NCBI RefSeq assembly: GCF_949987535.1
Contig: NC_080075.1
Location: 2,542,001-2,606,000 of the forward strand
DNA length: 64,000 bases
DNA from: Balaenoptera acutorostrata
Taxonomy: Eukaryota > Chordata > Mammalia > Artiodactyla > Balaenopteridae
Direction of reading: 5' to 3'
Every line of letters begins with the position of its first letter. Within the stretch, counting starts at the first letter, position 1. Below the pieces are notes generated by a model, which was not told where the DNA came from, did not search any database, and saw nothing but the letters and a program-made list of their open reading frames with translations. The position numbers and the translations under genes are program-made. Positions 1 to 10,875 of this stretch are shown piece after piece.

Positions 1-416
1 TCCCAGAAGCCGAGGTGGCGGAACGAGGCGTGAAGGCTGTGTGTGCACCGGAGGGGGCGGGGACTGTACCCCGGAGTCCTCCAGATGTGTGCAAAGGTCC
101 AGAGGAAGAGAGAGCAGGGCCCACGCAGCACGGCAGGAGCGCAGGTGTAGGAGGGAGAGGCTGGCGGGGCTCTGGGGCCTGGAGGGATGCAGGTGTGGAC
201 AAGGGGGACCCGCCAGCTGCCATCAGCCATGTGACTGCGACACCCCGAGCGTCCGCTGGCCCAGCCCGGCCTGCACGGCCTCCCTCTGCAGGTGCCGTGA
301 GGCAGGTGGGTTTCAGGTAACAAGCGTCTCTCTGCTCTGTTTTCTACATCGTCTCCCTCCAAACAAAAGGGATTTGGTCCTATTTACCTTCTTTTACCCA
401 TAATACAGCAGAGATG
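1..416. other. GC-rich intronic sequence, nothing recognised
   Basis: Short overlapping open frames on the plus strand only; no domain or repeat recognised. Confidence 0.6.
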
Positions 417-426
417 AAACTCCATC

Positions 427-639
427 CGTATACACTACTACTATATATAAAACAGATAACTAACAAGGACCTCTACTCAGTACTCTGTAATGGCTTATAT
501 GGGAAAAGAGTCTAAAACAGAGGGGATACATGTATACGTATAACTGACTCACTCTGCTGTACACCTGAAACTAACACAACATTGCAAATCGACGACACCC
601 CAATAAAAATTTTTTAAAAGTTAAAAACAAAACAAAACA
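427..639 (+). mobile_element. LINE-1 3' tail (cetartiodactyl type), 5'-truncated
   Basis: It carries the signature of this family: a TACTATATATAAAA start, a GGGAAAAGAGTCTAAAA block, CTGTACACCTGAAACTAACA, and an AATAAAAA end with an A-rich tail. Near-identical flanks reading AAACTCCATC at about 417-426 and 641-650 look like the target-site duplication. Confidence 0.85.
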
Positions 640-650
640 AAACTCCATCT

Positions 651-1735
651 AAATCCCTTCATAATAAATGATAGCGTTGAGGCTGAAATTCCACGATTCT
701 CAAGTGCCTTCTGTATTACTGAAAGGCCGGTTATTCTTTGCCTGCTAGTTCCGTGCGCTGTTAACAAGCTCTGTGCCAACACAGGAGCCCCGAGGTGGAG
801 CTCGAGGTGGAGCTCGCACAGAACGGAACCAGCAAGGCCCCGCCTTTGGGAAGAACTGGGAGCCACACCTTTAAACGAGGCCTCGGGCAGCTTAGGGGTC
901 CTCCAGGGGCCCCAACAGAAAAGAGGACACAGTGAGCGGGGGCCACTATTGATTATACTTTAGGGACTAGCTTTAGATAGGACTCGTGTCTTCTTCACTG
1001 ACCCCAGTATAGGGTACGGGGGTTTGCATCTTGTTTGGTTTTTTAACGTCCAGTATTGAAGAGCCAGTCAGGGCCGACGAGGCTGGGGTCTGAGAATCAG
1101 GTGACGAGGAGTCAGCTCTTCTTAGAAAAGTGCCCAAACGAAATGATCTTTGTGGCCCTTCCAGGTTTAAGAATTAAATATGCTTGAGGTGAGAAATATT
1201 TTTAAATATCTAGGCTTAAAACTTCCATCAGGTCCTGGGCCAAAAGCCTGACAATTAAAAACAACATTATGTTTGCAACCGGAAAGATGCGTACAACAGG
1301 CTTTTTTCTTAACATGAACGAATTTATGAGGAAATATCTAGGGATCGTGGTGTCAGACCATGGACTTAGGAAGCTTGTCAGCAAGTCTCTGCAGGAGGGA
1401 ATTCAGGTCATGCTGCTCATCTTCTGAGCTGTGTAGGGAGCAAACCTCACTCTGCTCTGGCTCTGAAGCCTTTCCCATCCTCTGCCAGAAACGCACTGCA
1501 AACACAGCTGGCTTGTCACCAAACTCTAAACAGCTAAAAAACGAACAGAAAACACTTTCCGGAGATGAATTCCATTCGACAAAACCTAACGGTCTACATA
1601 AAATTAAGCCTTATGGTAATTATAATCTTCACCTTTAAGCATCTTTATATTTCTTGGAAATGTAGTAGTAAGCAGAAATGAGTTTAAATAATTGCTGTAA
1701 ATATGTATAAAACCATGAAGATGTCACAACAGGAA
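651..1735. other. Intronic sequence, nothing recognised
   Basis: Mixed composition; no repeat, RNA or coding signal that I can support. Confidence 0.6.
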
Positions 1736-1876
1736 CCAGGGGTTTTCAAAGGGTGGTCCCTAGATCATCCACGTCACCAGAGAATTGCTAGAAAGGCAAA
1801 TTCTTGGGCACTTTGTGGGTTGTTGGGACCAAGTCCTCCAGAAGCTTCTGACACACCTGCAGTTTGAGCACCACTG
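1736..1876 (+). mobile_element. MER5A-like hAT DNA-transposon fossil
   Basis: It starts GGGGTTTTCAAAGGGTGGTCC and ends CAGTTTGAGCACCACTG, imperfect inverted ends of the MER5 (Charlie, hAT) non-autonomous family, at about the usual length. Confidence 0.75.
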
Positions 1877-4318
1877 ATCTGGAGAGATGGAGTGATGAAA
1901 CTGCCTGAAAACAGGGTTTTGGTTAAAAGTTCCAATTACTATAAGAAATGCAATTTGAAAAATATAGCAAGGAACTATGCTAATCCTTCTATTCTGTTTC
2001 TTCCTGGCCAAATAATTTTAATAGATTTTTTTTAAAAGAGTAGGAGATGAAACCCAAATAGACTGTCAGTGTGGCCAATATATACAGTAAGTTATCTTTA
2101 GCAAGTCTTTTCACACGTGAATGTGCTGTATGACAAAAGATTAGTATCTAAATACTACTGTCGGACACAATAAATAAGGTAAAACAGATGCTCTCTTTGG
2201 GATCCTTAATGTCTTACAGAGAAAAATGCCTTCCTATACCACAGGCTGATGCTTTGCAGACCTCATCCTAGTTGTAAACCGTCACTTTCTATAGTAATGG
2301 AAAAAATAAAACACTGACCACTTACAGAGCACACAGAAATCTAGTTACTGGTTATTCTTCACCGTAAGTACAGCTTCCTAACCATATCCACAGGATGAGA
2401 CTGAACAAATATATAAGGATTTACGATAAGCATCAGAAGGCAGGTAGGAAGTTTGAATTTGCTAGATTTAATGAGGTTTGGATTAGCAGGTGGAGGTATA
2501 ATGGTTAAACATGGAGAATAAGAAGCCATACCGTTTCATCTTTAGCTGCTGAGGATAAATGACAATTGCAGATGAGGGAGGAGAGAAAGGGAGGGGGAGA
2601 GAGAAGATGAAGAAAGAACAGTCGATATTAAGATTCAGGACAGGAAAGAGAGCCAAAGCAGGGTGGTCCGGTTCATTCACTGACTGATAAAACATGTCTA
2701 ACAGATACCTCTGAAACACCCAGCATATCACTGACCCGGGATATTGCAGGATATGCCAAAGTTTTGCTTGTTTTTCTGAAATATGCACATCTCTCCCTGC
2801 CCCCCACCCCCCGCATCCATCCACCACAAGCACAGATTTCCCAGGACTCAGAGCTGGGTATATTTTTACTTTTCAAAACAGAAAAATATGAAATATTTTT
2901 AAATGCAAAATATCAAGCAAGAGTCGAGCTTATTTATCTTGGAATCACTCAGGATATTTTAAAAATGAAACACATCTTGAAGATGCACTCTAAAAAAGCC
3001 GTACTTACAGAGGAATCACAGGTCCTGCAGTGACCTCAACCAAAGGTGAGCCCTGGGCCCAAAGACCACAAGGAAGGAAAGGAAATTAAATGGGGAGGCC
3101 TCTGAGTCCGGCAGGAACGCTGACCCAGGAGCTGTGCAAGATTATGAAGCTAAGGGCTCACACCGGCCTGGCGGTGGCTTTGGAAGCCAGGCTCTAACCT
3201 TAGGGATGCCAAGATGAACAGAAAAAAAGACAAAGCAGGGGAGGAAAGGAGATGCGGAGACAGTGGCAGGAAGCAGAGGCAGTGGACGGCGGAAAAGGAA
3301 TAAGCAATGGACTTGTCCATCTGTACGTCCGGACGGTTCCTCACAGCTGCAGACGACAGCTGAGGACAGACTGGCTATGAGCAGGAGGACAGCGCAACTG
3401 GCCTCTCTCTGTCGTGGCCCTTCAGGAGAAGAGCAGCGACACACCTGAGAGTCCCCTGAGCATGCCTTTGGCACAAGGCAGGCGCACGAACAGCAGAAAA
3501 TGCCACATGTCACGGCGAGTTCCATCAGGACAAGCAGCCCCGCGCACCCTCGGGCCACCTGGCAGCCTTCAGCCCAAGCCAGTGCCACCGTGGGTGCAGA
3601 GCTGACCAAGTCCCAGCAAACAAACCCCTTCCTCTGCCCCGGGAATCAATGGCCCCAGCACACGATGAGATGTCGTAGCTTGATTTTCTAAGTTAAAACA
3701 GAAGGAAAAAAATCTGGAAAGGCTCCCATAAAAAATGGTTAAAATAAAATATAAGCAATTAACGTCTCAATGATTTAGAAAAAGTTAGCTTTTTCTCTAA
3801 TAATGCGAGACAAATGCGACACTGGAGCTTCTTCAAGTTCTGGGATGGAGGCCAGATAAAGCAAGTACCCCTCCACCTCCAAAAGGACTCGGTCCCGAGA
3901 TCAGACAGTGACCGCTGCCTGCATGTGTTTGTCCCACGGAAAAGCGACAGGTCCTTCCTAAGCCAGCAACGCGCCTCCACCTTCTGCCAAGGACGGTCCC
4001 CTACCCCAGACCCGGAAAGAAGGACATGGGGCACTGTCTCCACACTGGGGGGCCGCTTTCGCCCCTCTCCCTTCTAAGATGTCTCTTCAAACCCAACATT
4101 CCTAAATCAAGACGATACTCCTCGACTCTGGATCATACCTGTCCCTTGATCACCTCCTACTGTGATCGGGTTACCGGTGCTTCCTCTGAGTTTCTCTCAG
4201 GAGGGTTGGAAGTGCTCCGGACCCAATCTCTGAAGCCTCCACCCTGATCTGTGCACGGAGCTGACCTCACGTTAGAACAACTTAACGTGATGTCCTGCCA
4301 GAAACCACCAACTCTGGA
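1877..4318. other. Intronic sequence, nothing recognised
   Basis: Contains a purine-rich run at about 2572-2620 (GGAG/GAAG steps). No gene or interspersed repeat recognised. Confidence 0.55.
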
Positions 4319-4332
4319 TAAGAAAAGCTCAG

Positions 4333-4707
4333 GGATATCATATGATATTTGTCTTTATGGTATCGCTTATATGTGGAATCTAAAAGAAAGGTACAAATGA
4401 ACTTATTTACAAAAGAGAAGTAGAGTCACGGATATAGAAAACAAACTTATGGTTACCAGGGGATAAAGGGGGGAGGGCTAAATTGAGAGAATGGCATTGA
4501 CATACACACACTACTATATATAAAACAGGTAACGAATAAGGACCTAATGTATAGCACAGGGAACTCTACTCAATACTGTGTAATGGCCTATATGGGAAAA
4601 GAATCTAAAACAGAGGGGATATATGTATATGTATAGCTGATTCACTTTGCTGTAGACCTGAAATTAACACAACACTGTAAATCAACTATACTTCATTAAA
4701 AAATTTT
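4333..4707 (+). mobile_element. LINE-1 3' end, 5'-truncated
   Basis: It begins in the L1 segment reading CTTATATGTGGAATCTAAAA, passes GGTTACCAGGGG, and ends with the same tail as the copy at 427. The flanking AAGAAAAGCTCAG at about 4320-4332 and 4709-4721 is a clear target-site duplication. Confidence 0.9.
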
Positions 4708-5024
4708 AAAGAAAAGCTCAGCATTCAGACTTCAGATGCAGTTAACGTTCAGGCCCTGTGCGCTTGCCCAAGCACAGGGCAGGCGCCGCCGTCTCCACGA
4801 CCTGCCACCACCATCAGGGGGGCCAGTTTCCACCACCATCACATCTGCCCCCCTCTCTTAAGGGGAAAATCACTTCTGGGGCCTTGAACTCCTCCCAGAT
4901 CAGTCAACAGGGAACCTTGACTATGCACTTACTTATTGTGGTATCGACCTTTTCAGAAGACAACAATTACAGTACATAGCACGAGCTTACTAGCCTTACA
5001 GGTTGCGTTTAAAAAATTAAACTG

Positions 5025-5331
5025 GGACTTACCTGGTGGCACAGTGGTTAAGAATCCGCCTGCTAATGCAGGGGACACAGGTTCGATCCCTGATCCAGAA
5101 AGATCCCACATGCCGTGGAGCAACTAAGCCCGTGCGCCACAACTACTGAGCCCACATGCCACAACTACTGAAGCCTGCACGCCTAGAGCCTGTGCTCCGC
5201 AACAAGAGAAGCCACCGCAATGAGAAGCCCATGCACTGCAACGAAGAGTAGCCCCCACTCGCCGCAACTAGAGAAAGCCTGTGCGCAGCAACGAAGACCC
5301 AATGCAGCCAAAAAAAAAAAAAAAAAAAATT
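5025..5331 (+). mobile_element. CHR-type tRNA-derived SINE, longer-body variant
   Basis: The head has a box A-like TGGCACAGTGG and box B-like GGTTCGATCCC, then the conserved body, then a poly(A) run. The target-site duplication AAAAATTAAACTG is at 5012-5024 and 5332-5344. Confidence 0.93.
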
Positions 5332-5344
5332 AAAAATTAAACTG

Positions 5345-6161
5345 AAGTCTGCAGGAACCAATACACTGGACTCTATCTTCAAAACTCTCCTTTTGGGGGG
5401 ACTCACTCTGGAAGGTGTACTTGCAGGGATCATCAAAACCGGTTTAGTAGTACCTCCACAATGAAAACACAAAAAGGCTAATTTGTCTGACACAGCCCAG
5501 TTCCCCAAGACGGGCTCGGCCACACACCTGAAACACAGACCTCCAAATTTGAGCTGGAAACCAATCTGCTCCAAGTCGAGAGGCCTCATGCCGCCGACTC
5601 TGCTCACACACACAAACTCCTCTCTCTCAACAACTCTCTTTTCCCTTTCCGTTCTCTTCCTAAGTGCTTTAAAAGCTTTTCAGAAATAAACTCAGTGGTG
5701 CCTGAGGCAGAGATGTACTGAGGATTACATGGCTTAAAAAGCAAATCCAACCAACCAACAAAAGGCGGTGTCAGAAACCGGGTGCCCGCCTTGCTGAGAA
5801 CATCTGATGTGTCTCAGATCCAGAGAGGAAACAAGGTCGACCGCCAGGGCTGAGACGGCGTCATTAACAGGGAGAAACCAGGGGAGAAAATGACATTTGA
5901 GTCTGCACGACGGAACAGGGGTGATCTGAGTCAAGAGGCAGCAAACCTTCAGAAGCTAACAACACACTGTACTTACCGTGCCGTCTGCAAGAACGCACCT
6001 CCCGGAGAAGAGGTGCAGCTAAGGCCGGGCCGTCCAGGCGGATTTCAGCCCAAGGCAGAGCGGGGCGTCTCAGGACACACGCCAACTGTGTTCATCCCTC
6101 TTAACATGAGCCCCAAATACCCTCGCTGTTTGCGGCCCTTCACACACCTGAGAAGGGAATG
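5345..6161. other. Intronic sequence, nothing recognised
   Basis: No repeat or coding signal that I can name. Confidence 0.55.
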
Positions 6162-6184
6162 GCGCACGCACGCACGCACGCACA
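6162..6184. repeat. (CGCA)n microsatellite
   Basis: About five copies of a CGCA/GCAC unit, in the same CA/TG-rich part of the intron. Confidence 0.9.
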
Positions 6185-6247
6185 TCTCTCCGCTTCCTTC
6201 GAGCGTTCCACACACCGAGGACCCTCTGTCCCTGATGAGCAAGCCGC

Positions 6248-6341
6248 CCTGCGCGCCCCGTGCACAACGCACACGTGTACACATCACACACACAGACGCG
6301 CACACACGGGCACACCCCTCTGCCCCCCCAACCCCGCACTC
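6248..6341 (-). promoter_or_regulatory. GU-rich intronic stretch next to the NCK2 donor
   Basis: Read in the NCK2 sense, the first about 90 nt of the intron are G-rich then UG-rich (GTGTGTGCGCGTCTGTGTG). U- or GU-rich sequence just inside a donor can act as an intronic splicing enhancer for CELF- or TIA-type proteins. Function here is inference. Confidence 0.25.
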
Positions 6342-6343
6342 AC

Positions 6344-7053
6344 CGAGGACTCGCTGTCGCGGACGAGGAAGTCGCCCTGCACGCCCCGCGCGTTGAGCGC
6401 ACACTCGGCCTGGTGGCGCGTCACGTTGCCGTAGTACCACTCGCGGCCCGCGAACCGGCCGGCGCGCGCAGGCCCCGCAAGACCAGAGCCGGCGTGCGGG
6501 GCCGGGCCCTCGCTCAGCACTACCACGTAGTTCTTGGGCACCAGGCCGACCTGGCCGCGCGCGTTGCGGCAGCGCCACCACTCGGGGTCGTTCTCGGGCT
6601 TCTCGATCACCTCCATGGTCTCGCCCTTGTCGAAGTTGAGCTCCTCCTCGGTGACCGAGCTGAAGGGATACAGCGTCTGCACCACGTGCAGGACCCGCGC
6701 GCCCTGGCCGTTGCTGAGCGCGGCGCTGGGCCGCAGGCTCGGGCCCCCGGGCGCGTCGGCGGCCGCCTCGTCCAGCTCCTCCAGCACGTAGTTGGACGGG
6801 AACCAGCCCACCTGCCCGTTGTAGCTGCCCCGCCACCAGCCGTCGCTGCACTTCTCCATGACGGTGACGCGCGAGCCCTTCACCAGCGACAGCTCGTCCT
6901 CGCGCTCGGCCGCGTACGCGAACTTGACCACGGCCGGGATGCTGAGGTCGTAGATGCGGTCGGCGCCGCCCCCGTTGGCGGGGAACTCCGCGTCCATGCT
7001 GGGTGTGGGCGATGCATCGCGTGCGCTTGTCTTCCTGCGGGTCCTGCCGAGGC
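6344..7053 (-). CDS. NCK2: NCK2, second coding exon (linker, SH3-2, SH3-3, start of SH2)
   Basis: This 710-bp exon completes codon 76 with its first two bases, then gives 236 whole codons (residues 77-312) with no stop. In order: a basic/Ser-rich linker ([17 protein letters not shown]) with Tyr110 in IYDL; SH3-2 at about 117-168 (VVKFAY.., GWWRGSY, WFPSNYV); SH3-3 at about 198-255 ([21 protein letters not shown]); and the SH2 start at Trp281 (WYYGNVTR), with the phosphotyrosine-pocket block FLVRDSES carrying Arg307. The acceptor on the minus strand is ..gtctccgcag, exon from 7053. The donor is GTGAGT right after the codons for DSESS, phase 0. SH2 is therefore cut after its beta-B strand, and the last about 64 residues must come from an exon outside the window. 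The exon is very GC-rich. The linker between SH3-3 and SH2 is about four residues shorter than I recall for human NCK2, and several Lys-to-Arg or Glu-to-Ala type changes are present. Confidence 0.96.
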
Positions 7054-8459
7054 CTGCGGAGACACGGCAAAGCTCAGTGCGGGGACGGGCTCAGCGCGCG
7101 GCGACCCGGCAAGGGCTCAGGGCGGGGCCTGGTCCAAGGGGCAGCAGCTGCACCTGATATAGGTCGGACTGGGTCCCGTGGCTGGTGACCAGCCAGTCAC
7201 CAGCAGAGAAGGTGACAGTGGCTAAATGCCTGAAAGCTGGGAATTACCACAACTGATCTCTCTGCTTTCCTCAAAAAACTGCTAGAGCACCAGCAAACCA
7301 AGAGGATAAAACAGTGTAAAGTCTGAAAATGATTTGAGAGCATCCCCGTGCCACTACTACAAAAGACAAAACAAAAACAACAAAAAAACAAGGCATCAGG
7401 ACAGAAAACGTCTTATGCGTTTTGGAGGGGAAGTTGGACAAAATGAGCTTGCAGAGCCGCCCCAGCTCTCAGCACCCCTCAGGGCTGGCCTGTGCTCAGG
7501 CCAGCACCCTCTCCTCCATTCCGAGGACACTCAGTGCCCTCCCAGGGCCACCTGGCAGTGGAGCGGCCCCACTGGGCAGAAACCCATACCCCTCCTTCCT
7601 CCTGTTCTTTTCTTTCAACACTGCAGAGACTTCCCACAAGTTGTGATGAGTGAATTAGAAGGAAAAAAAATAGCCGATACATTAAATCTAAGGCAGAATT
7701 TTTCACATTCTGATTGAAAAACCACTAATGGATCAGAAAATCGGTTTAACGGGGTTGTGACCAGCCTGTATGTAGGTGCTGTCTTCTTTTTAAAAGGGAA
7801 CAAAACAGAAAATCTCAGAGTGCATCAAACATAGAATTGCTGCTTCAGTCACATATGTGAGTCAGTGCTGAGCTATAATGTGAAAATTATCCCTTCCTGT
7901 GCCTGAGGAACACAGCTGGAAAAGCCCTAAGCTACAAATGCTTTAACCTGGTTAAAATGCACGGAATTCCGGGACCTTGTAGAAAGCGAGCCGAGGGGAG
8001 GAAGGCACGTCGACCCCAGAGATGGGGACATGCCCCTGGACCGGGGGCCCGCCGTGCCGCTCACCCGCCACGTCTGCCAGCTAAGTCAGTGTGGAGGTTT
8101 CGTGGCATGGAAACTGTGGCCACTGGCAAGTGTTTGTTTCTTCCTGAAAGGACACCAAAGCGCTTTTATGGGTAGCTTGTACCTCCTTCTCCCTTAATTC
8201 CCTGCAGTAAAGACAGCTTGGTCCTGAGAATTACCTTTGCTTCTACTCCCCTGCCACATGGGGAGGTCAGAGGAATAAAAGGAGGCATCATGATCGTGTC
8301 CGACCACGGAGAGTTGGGCGCTGGCTTCCAGAGCAGACCCGCCTCAGGCTGCGTTCTCTGCCCCGGGACACGTGCTCTGCTCAGTGCCACCAGCAGAGCA
8401 AGGAGTGTGAGGTGACAGCACACCCGTGATAAGCGCTCATTCACTTGGGTCTTCAAGTG
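7054..8459. other. Intronic sequence upstream of the second coding exon
   Basis: The first about 120 bp carry the acceptor region. There is an 8-bp-stem inverted repeat at 7181-7204 (GCTGGTGA and TCACCAGC). Nothing else recognised. Confidence 0.6.
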
Positions 8460-8475
8460 GAGACACCAATTCTTT

Positions 8476-8829
8476 TTTAATATATTTATTTTATTTATTT
8501 ATTTTTAGCTGCATTGAGTCTTCATTGCTGCGTGCAGGCTTTCTCTAGTTGCGGCGAGCGGGGGCTACTCTTCGTTGCGGTGCACGGGCTTCTCATTGCA
8601 GTGGCTTCTCTTGTTGCAGAGCACAGGCCCTAGAGTGCCTGGGCTTCAGCAGTTGTAGCATGTGGGCTCAGTAGTTGTGGCTCGCGGGCTCTAAGGCGCA
8701 GGCTCAGTAGTTGTGGCACATGGGCTTAGTTGCTCCGCGGCATGTGGAATCTTCCCAGACCAGGGCCCGAACCCGTCTCCCCTGCATTGGCAGGCGGATT
8801 CTTAACCACTGCACCACCAGGGAAGCTCC
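8476..8829 (-). mobile_element. CHR-type SINE, minus orientation
   Basis: The reverse complement shows the SINE head (CACTGCACCACCAGGGAAGC at the right end) and an A-rich tail at the left end. The target-site duplication GAGACACCAATTCTTT is at 8460-8475 and 8830-8845. It is the only one of the ten SINEs in the NCK2 sense orientation. Confidence 0.93.
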
Positions 8830-8845
8830 GAGACACCAATTCTTT

Positions 8846-9329
8846 AAGCTAATGGCTTCTGCCGTTTCTTTTTGTTCTTCAGCGTCTTACTCAAGTGCAC
8901 GGTAAATAAAGAGTAAGCCGGGACACTGGACCAAGTTAAACACTTAGATTTCCACGTAAGAGTTAATTTGCTTTACACCTGAAAACATGAGAACCTCTCA
9001 ACCTTTGATCTCAAAGCTAGGTGAGTTCAACTCTGCAATGACACGGCATTGTGATGATTCAATGGCGTCCTAATCCAGAAGGCACACAGGACAGTTCATG
9101 GAAGTAAACTTCCATCCAGAAGTCTTGGGTACGAAGGCCTTCAAACCTCCTGGGGCAGTCGGCACGCCGAGCAGGAATGGCCAGGCAGAGTGCAATATTT
9201 ATGGGTAACAAAGATTTCAAGAAATAACACTTAAAAATAACTCTCTAGGAGACCTTTCCAAATTTGTGAGCAAGGAAGCCTACTTGAAAAGCCAGGGAAG
9301 AGCAGCTTTTAGAATATTCATCAAGACGT
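8846..9329. other. Intronic sequence, nothing recognised
   Basis: AT-rich to mixed; no supported feature. Confidence 0.55.
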
Positions 9330-9339
9330 AAAGGTGTCA

Positions 9340-9562
9340 TCACACACTACTATATATAAGATAGATAACCAACAGGGACCTACTGTATAGCACAGGGAAT
9401 TCTACCCAATATTCTGGGATAGCCTATATGAGAAAAGAATCTAAGAATGAAACATATGTATATGTATAACTGAATCACTTTGCTGTACACCTGAAACTAA
9501 CACAACCTTGTAAGTCAACTATATAATCCAATAAAATTTAAAAAAATATATAAAAAAGGTGA
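9340..9562 (+). mobile_element. LINE-1 3' tail, 5'-truncated
   Basis: Same tail family as the copies at 427 and 4333. The flanking AAAGGTGTCA at 9330-9339 and 9563-9572 fits a target-site duplication. Confidence 0.87.
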
Positions 9563-9572
9563 AAAGGTGTCA

Positions 9573-9917
9573 AGATCAACAGAAAAGACAACGGCAGACC
9601 TTACGCATCGTAATACGTCGTGGAAGACACTTACGTAAGTCAGTCATACCGCTGACTTACGAACATACTACTTTGTCTGCTTTTTTTCAAACACAAAACA
9701 ATTTAATTACTTCAGCCTTGAGCTCCTTCCAGGAACCTTCCTAGACTCTGGGGAGAGTGAGATAAGACAGGCACACTCCCTGCCCATAAGAGAAGCTTAT
9801 ATGTCTCTATCAAGACTGGAACTTTCTACATACAAACACCCCTGGAAAATTAACCTGTTTTGCTCTAATATGACCTAAACAGTCTTTGAGGCAACTCTGG
9901 GCTGGGGTCTTGGGGGC
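9573..9917. other. Intronic sequence with a small hairpin
   Basis: A perfect 10-bp stem with an 8-nt loop lies at 9634-9661 (CGTAAGTCAG and CTGACTTACG). Otherwise nothing recognised. Confidence 0.6.
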
Positions 9918-10060
9918 AGCACAGCAGAGTGACTGACAGCACAGCCCCAGCAGGAATCCCGAGTCAGCCACTAATTAGCTGTGTGCTCTTGGTCAAGTTA
10001 CTTAGTCTCTCTGGGTCTTAGTTTTCTTACCCTAAAATGTGGACAACGATGGCACTGGAT
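9918..10060 (+). mobile_element. MIR SINE fossil
   Basis: It contains the MIR core order: GAATCCCGAGTCAGCCACTA, TAGCTGTGTG, TTGGTCAAGTTACTTAG, then CTCTCTGGGTCTTAGTTTTC. Confidence 0.8.
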
Positions 10061-10065
10061 AGTCT

Positions 10066-10410
10066 GCAAGGGGGGCCATAACAGACTGGGGGGCTTTGAC
10101 AACAGAAACATGTTTTCTCATGGTTCTGGGGGCTGGAAGTCACACATGAAGGGTCAGCAGGGCTGGTTCCTTCAGAGGCCTCTCTCCCTGGCTTACAGAC
10201 GGCTGCCTTCTCACTGCGTCTGCATTCTGTGTCCTAATTTCCTCTCCTTACAGGACACCAGTCATGCTGAATTAGGGCCACCCTCAGAAACCTCATTTAA
10301 ACTTAATTACCTGTTTAAAGGCCCTATACAAATACAGTCACACTTTGAGATTCTGGGGGATGGGACATCAACATATGAATTTTGAGGGTGGACAAATCAG
10401 CCTAAAACAG
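10066..10410 (-). mobile_element. MaLR (MLT1/MST-like) solo LTR, minus orientation
   Basis: It matches my recollection of a MaLR LTR read in reverse: GGTTCTGGGGGCTGGAAGTC, CAGAGGCCTCTCTCCCTGGC, GGACACCAGTCATGCTGAAT, and a CATATGAATTTTGAGGGTGG end. The subfamily is not certain. Confidence 0.7.
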
Positions 10411-10737
10411 GTACCTAAATTCAGATTACACATATAAAGTACAGACCATGCTTTATGAATGACAATTATTACTCTTACTAACTGAGCTGGGTGTTGAATT
10501 TCTTTTTTCTCAGATATTTTACCAGGAGAGGGTCTAAGTCCTCTCTGAACACTCTTGGCCGTGGCCCTACGTGCCAAACGGCCACCCAAACAGAAACTCT
10601 GCCCATCAGGCGTTTGGCACCTGGGAAACATTATCTTATGGGAGCAGAGATACATGGCGGCCGGTGCAGTGAAATGCAAGAGGCAGGTGTGTGTCGGGGG
10701 CGGGTAGGGAGGAGCCCGACCTCACTGACATCTACAT

Positions 10738-10875
10738 GATGTGAACCTCACAACGGTCCTGTGACAGACCAGGCTCCCCCCATTTCTGCAGATGGGGAAA
10801 CCGAGGCTGAAAGAGACCAGGGAACTGGCCCAGCACACACAGCCAGCAGAGTGGCACAGACAGACCGTGATCCAA
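10738..10875 (-). mobile_element. MIR SINE fossil, minus orientation
   Basis: It shows GATGGGGAAACCGAGGCTGA followed by the ACACAGCCAGCAGAGTGGCA block, the reverse complement of the MIR core. Confidence 0.7.

Larger units (their letters stand above)
1..6343 (-). other. NCK2: NCK2 intron preceding the last coding exon (partial)
   Basis: Intronic sequence on the 3' side of the SH2-start exon. The remaining SH2 codons (the block with HTMDELVEHY in the family) are not found on the minus strand here, so the final exon lies beyond position 1. It contains L1 tails, one MER5-type fossil, one SINE and a CA-rich stretch beside the donor. Confidence 0.85.

Noticed and set aside
1..6343. Last NCK2 coding exon (rest of SH2) inside the window
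   Set aside because: I looked for the expected SH2 text on the minus strand and did not find it; it should lie left of position 1.
6045..7162. Long frames on both strands across the NCK2 second exon taken as separate genes
   Set aside because: These are shadows of a GC-rich exon. Only the alternative frame linked to the upstream ATG is kept, as a finding.
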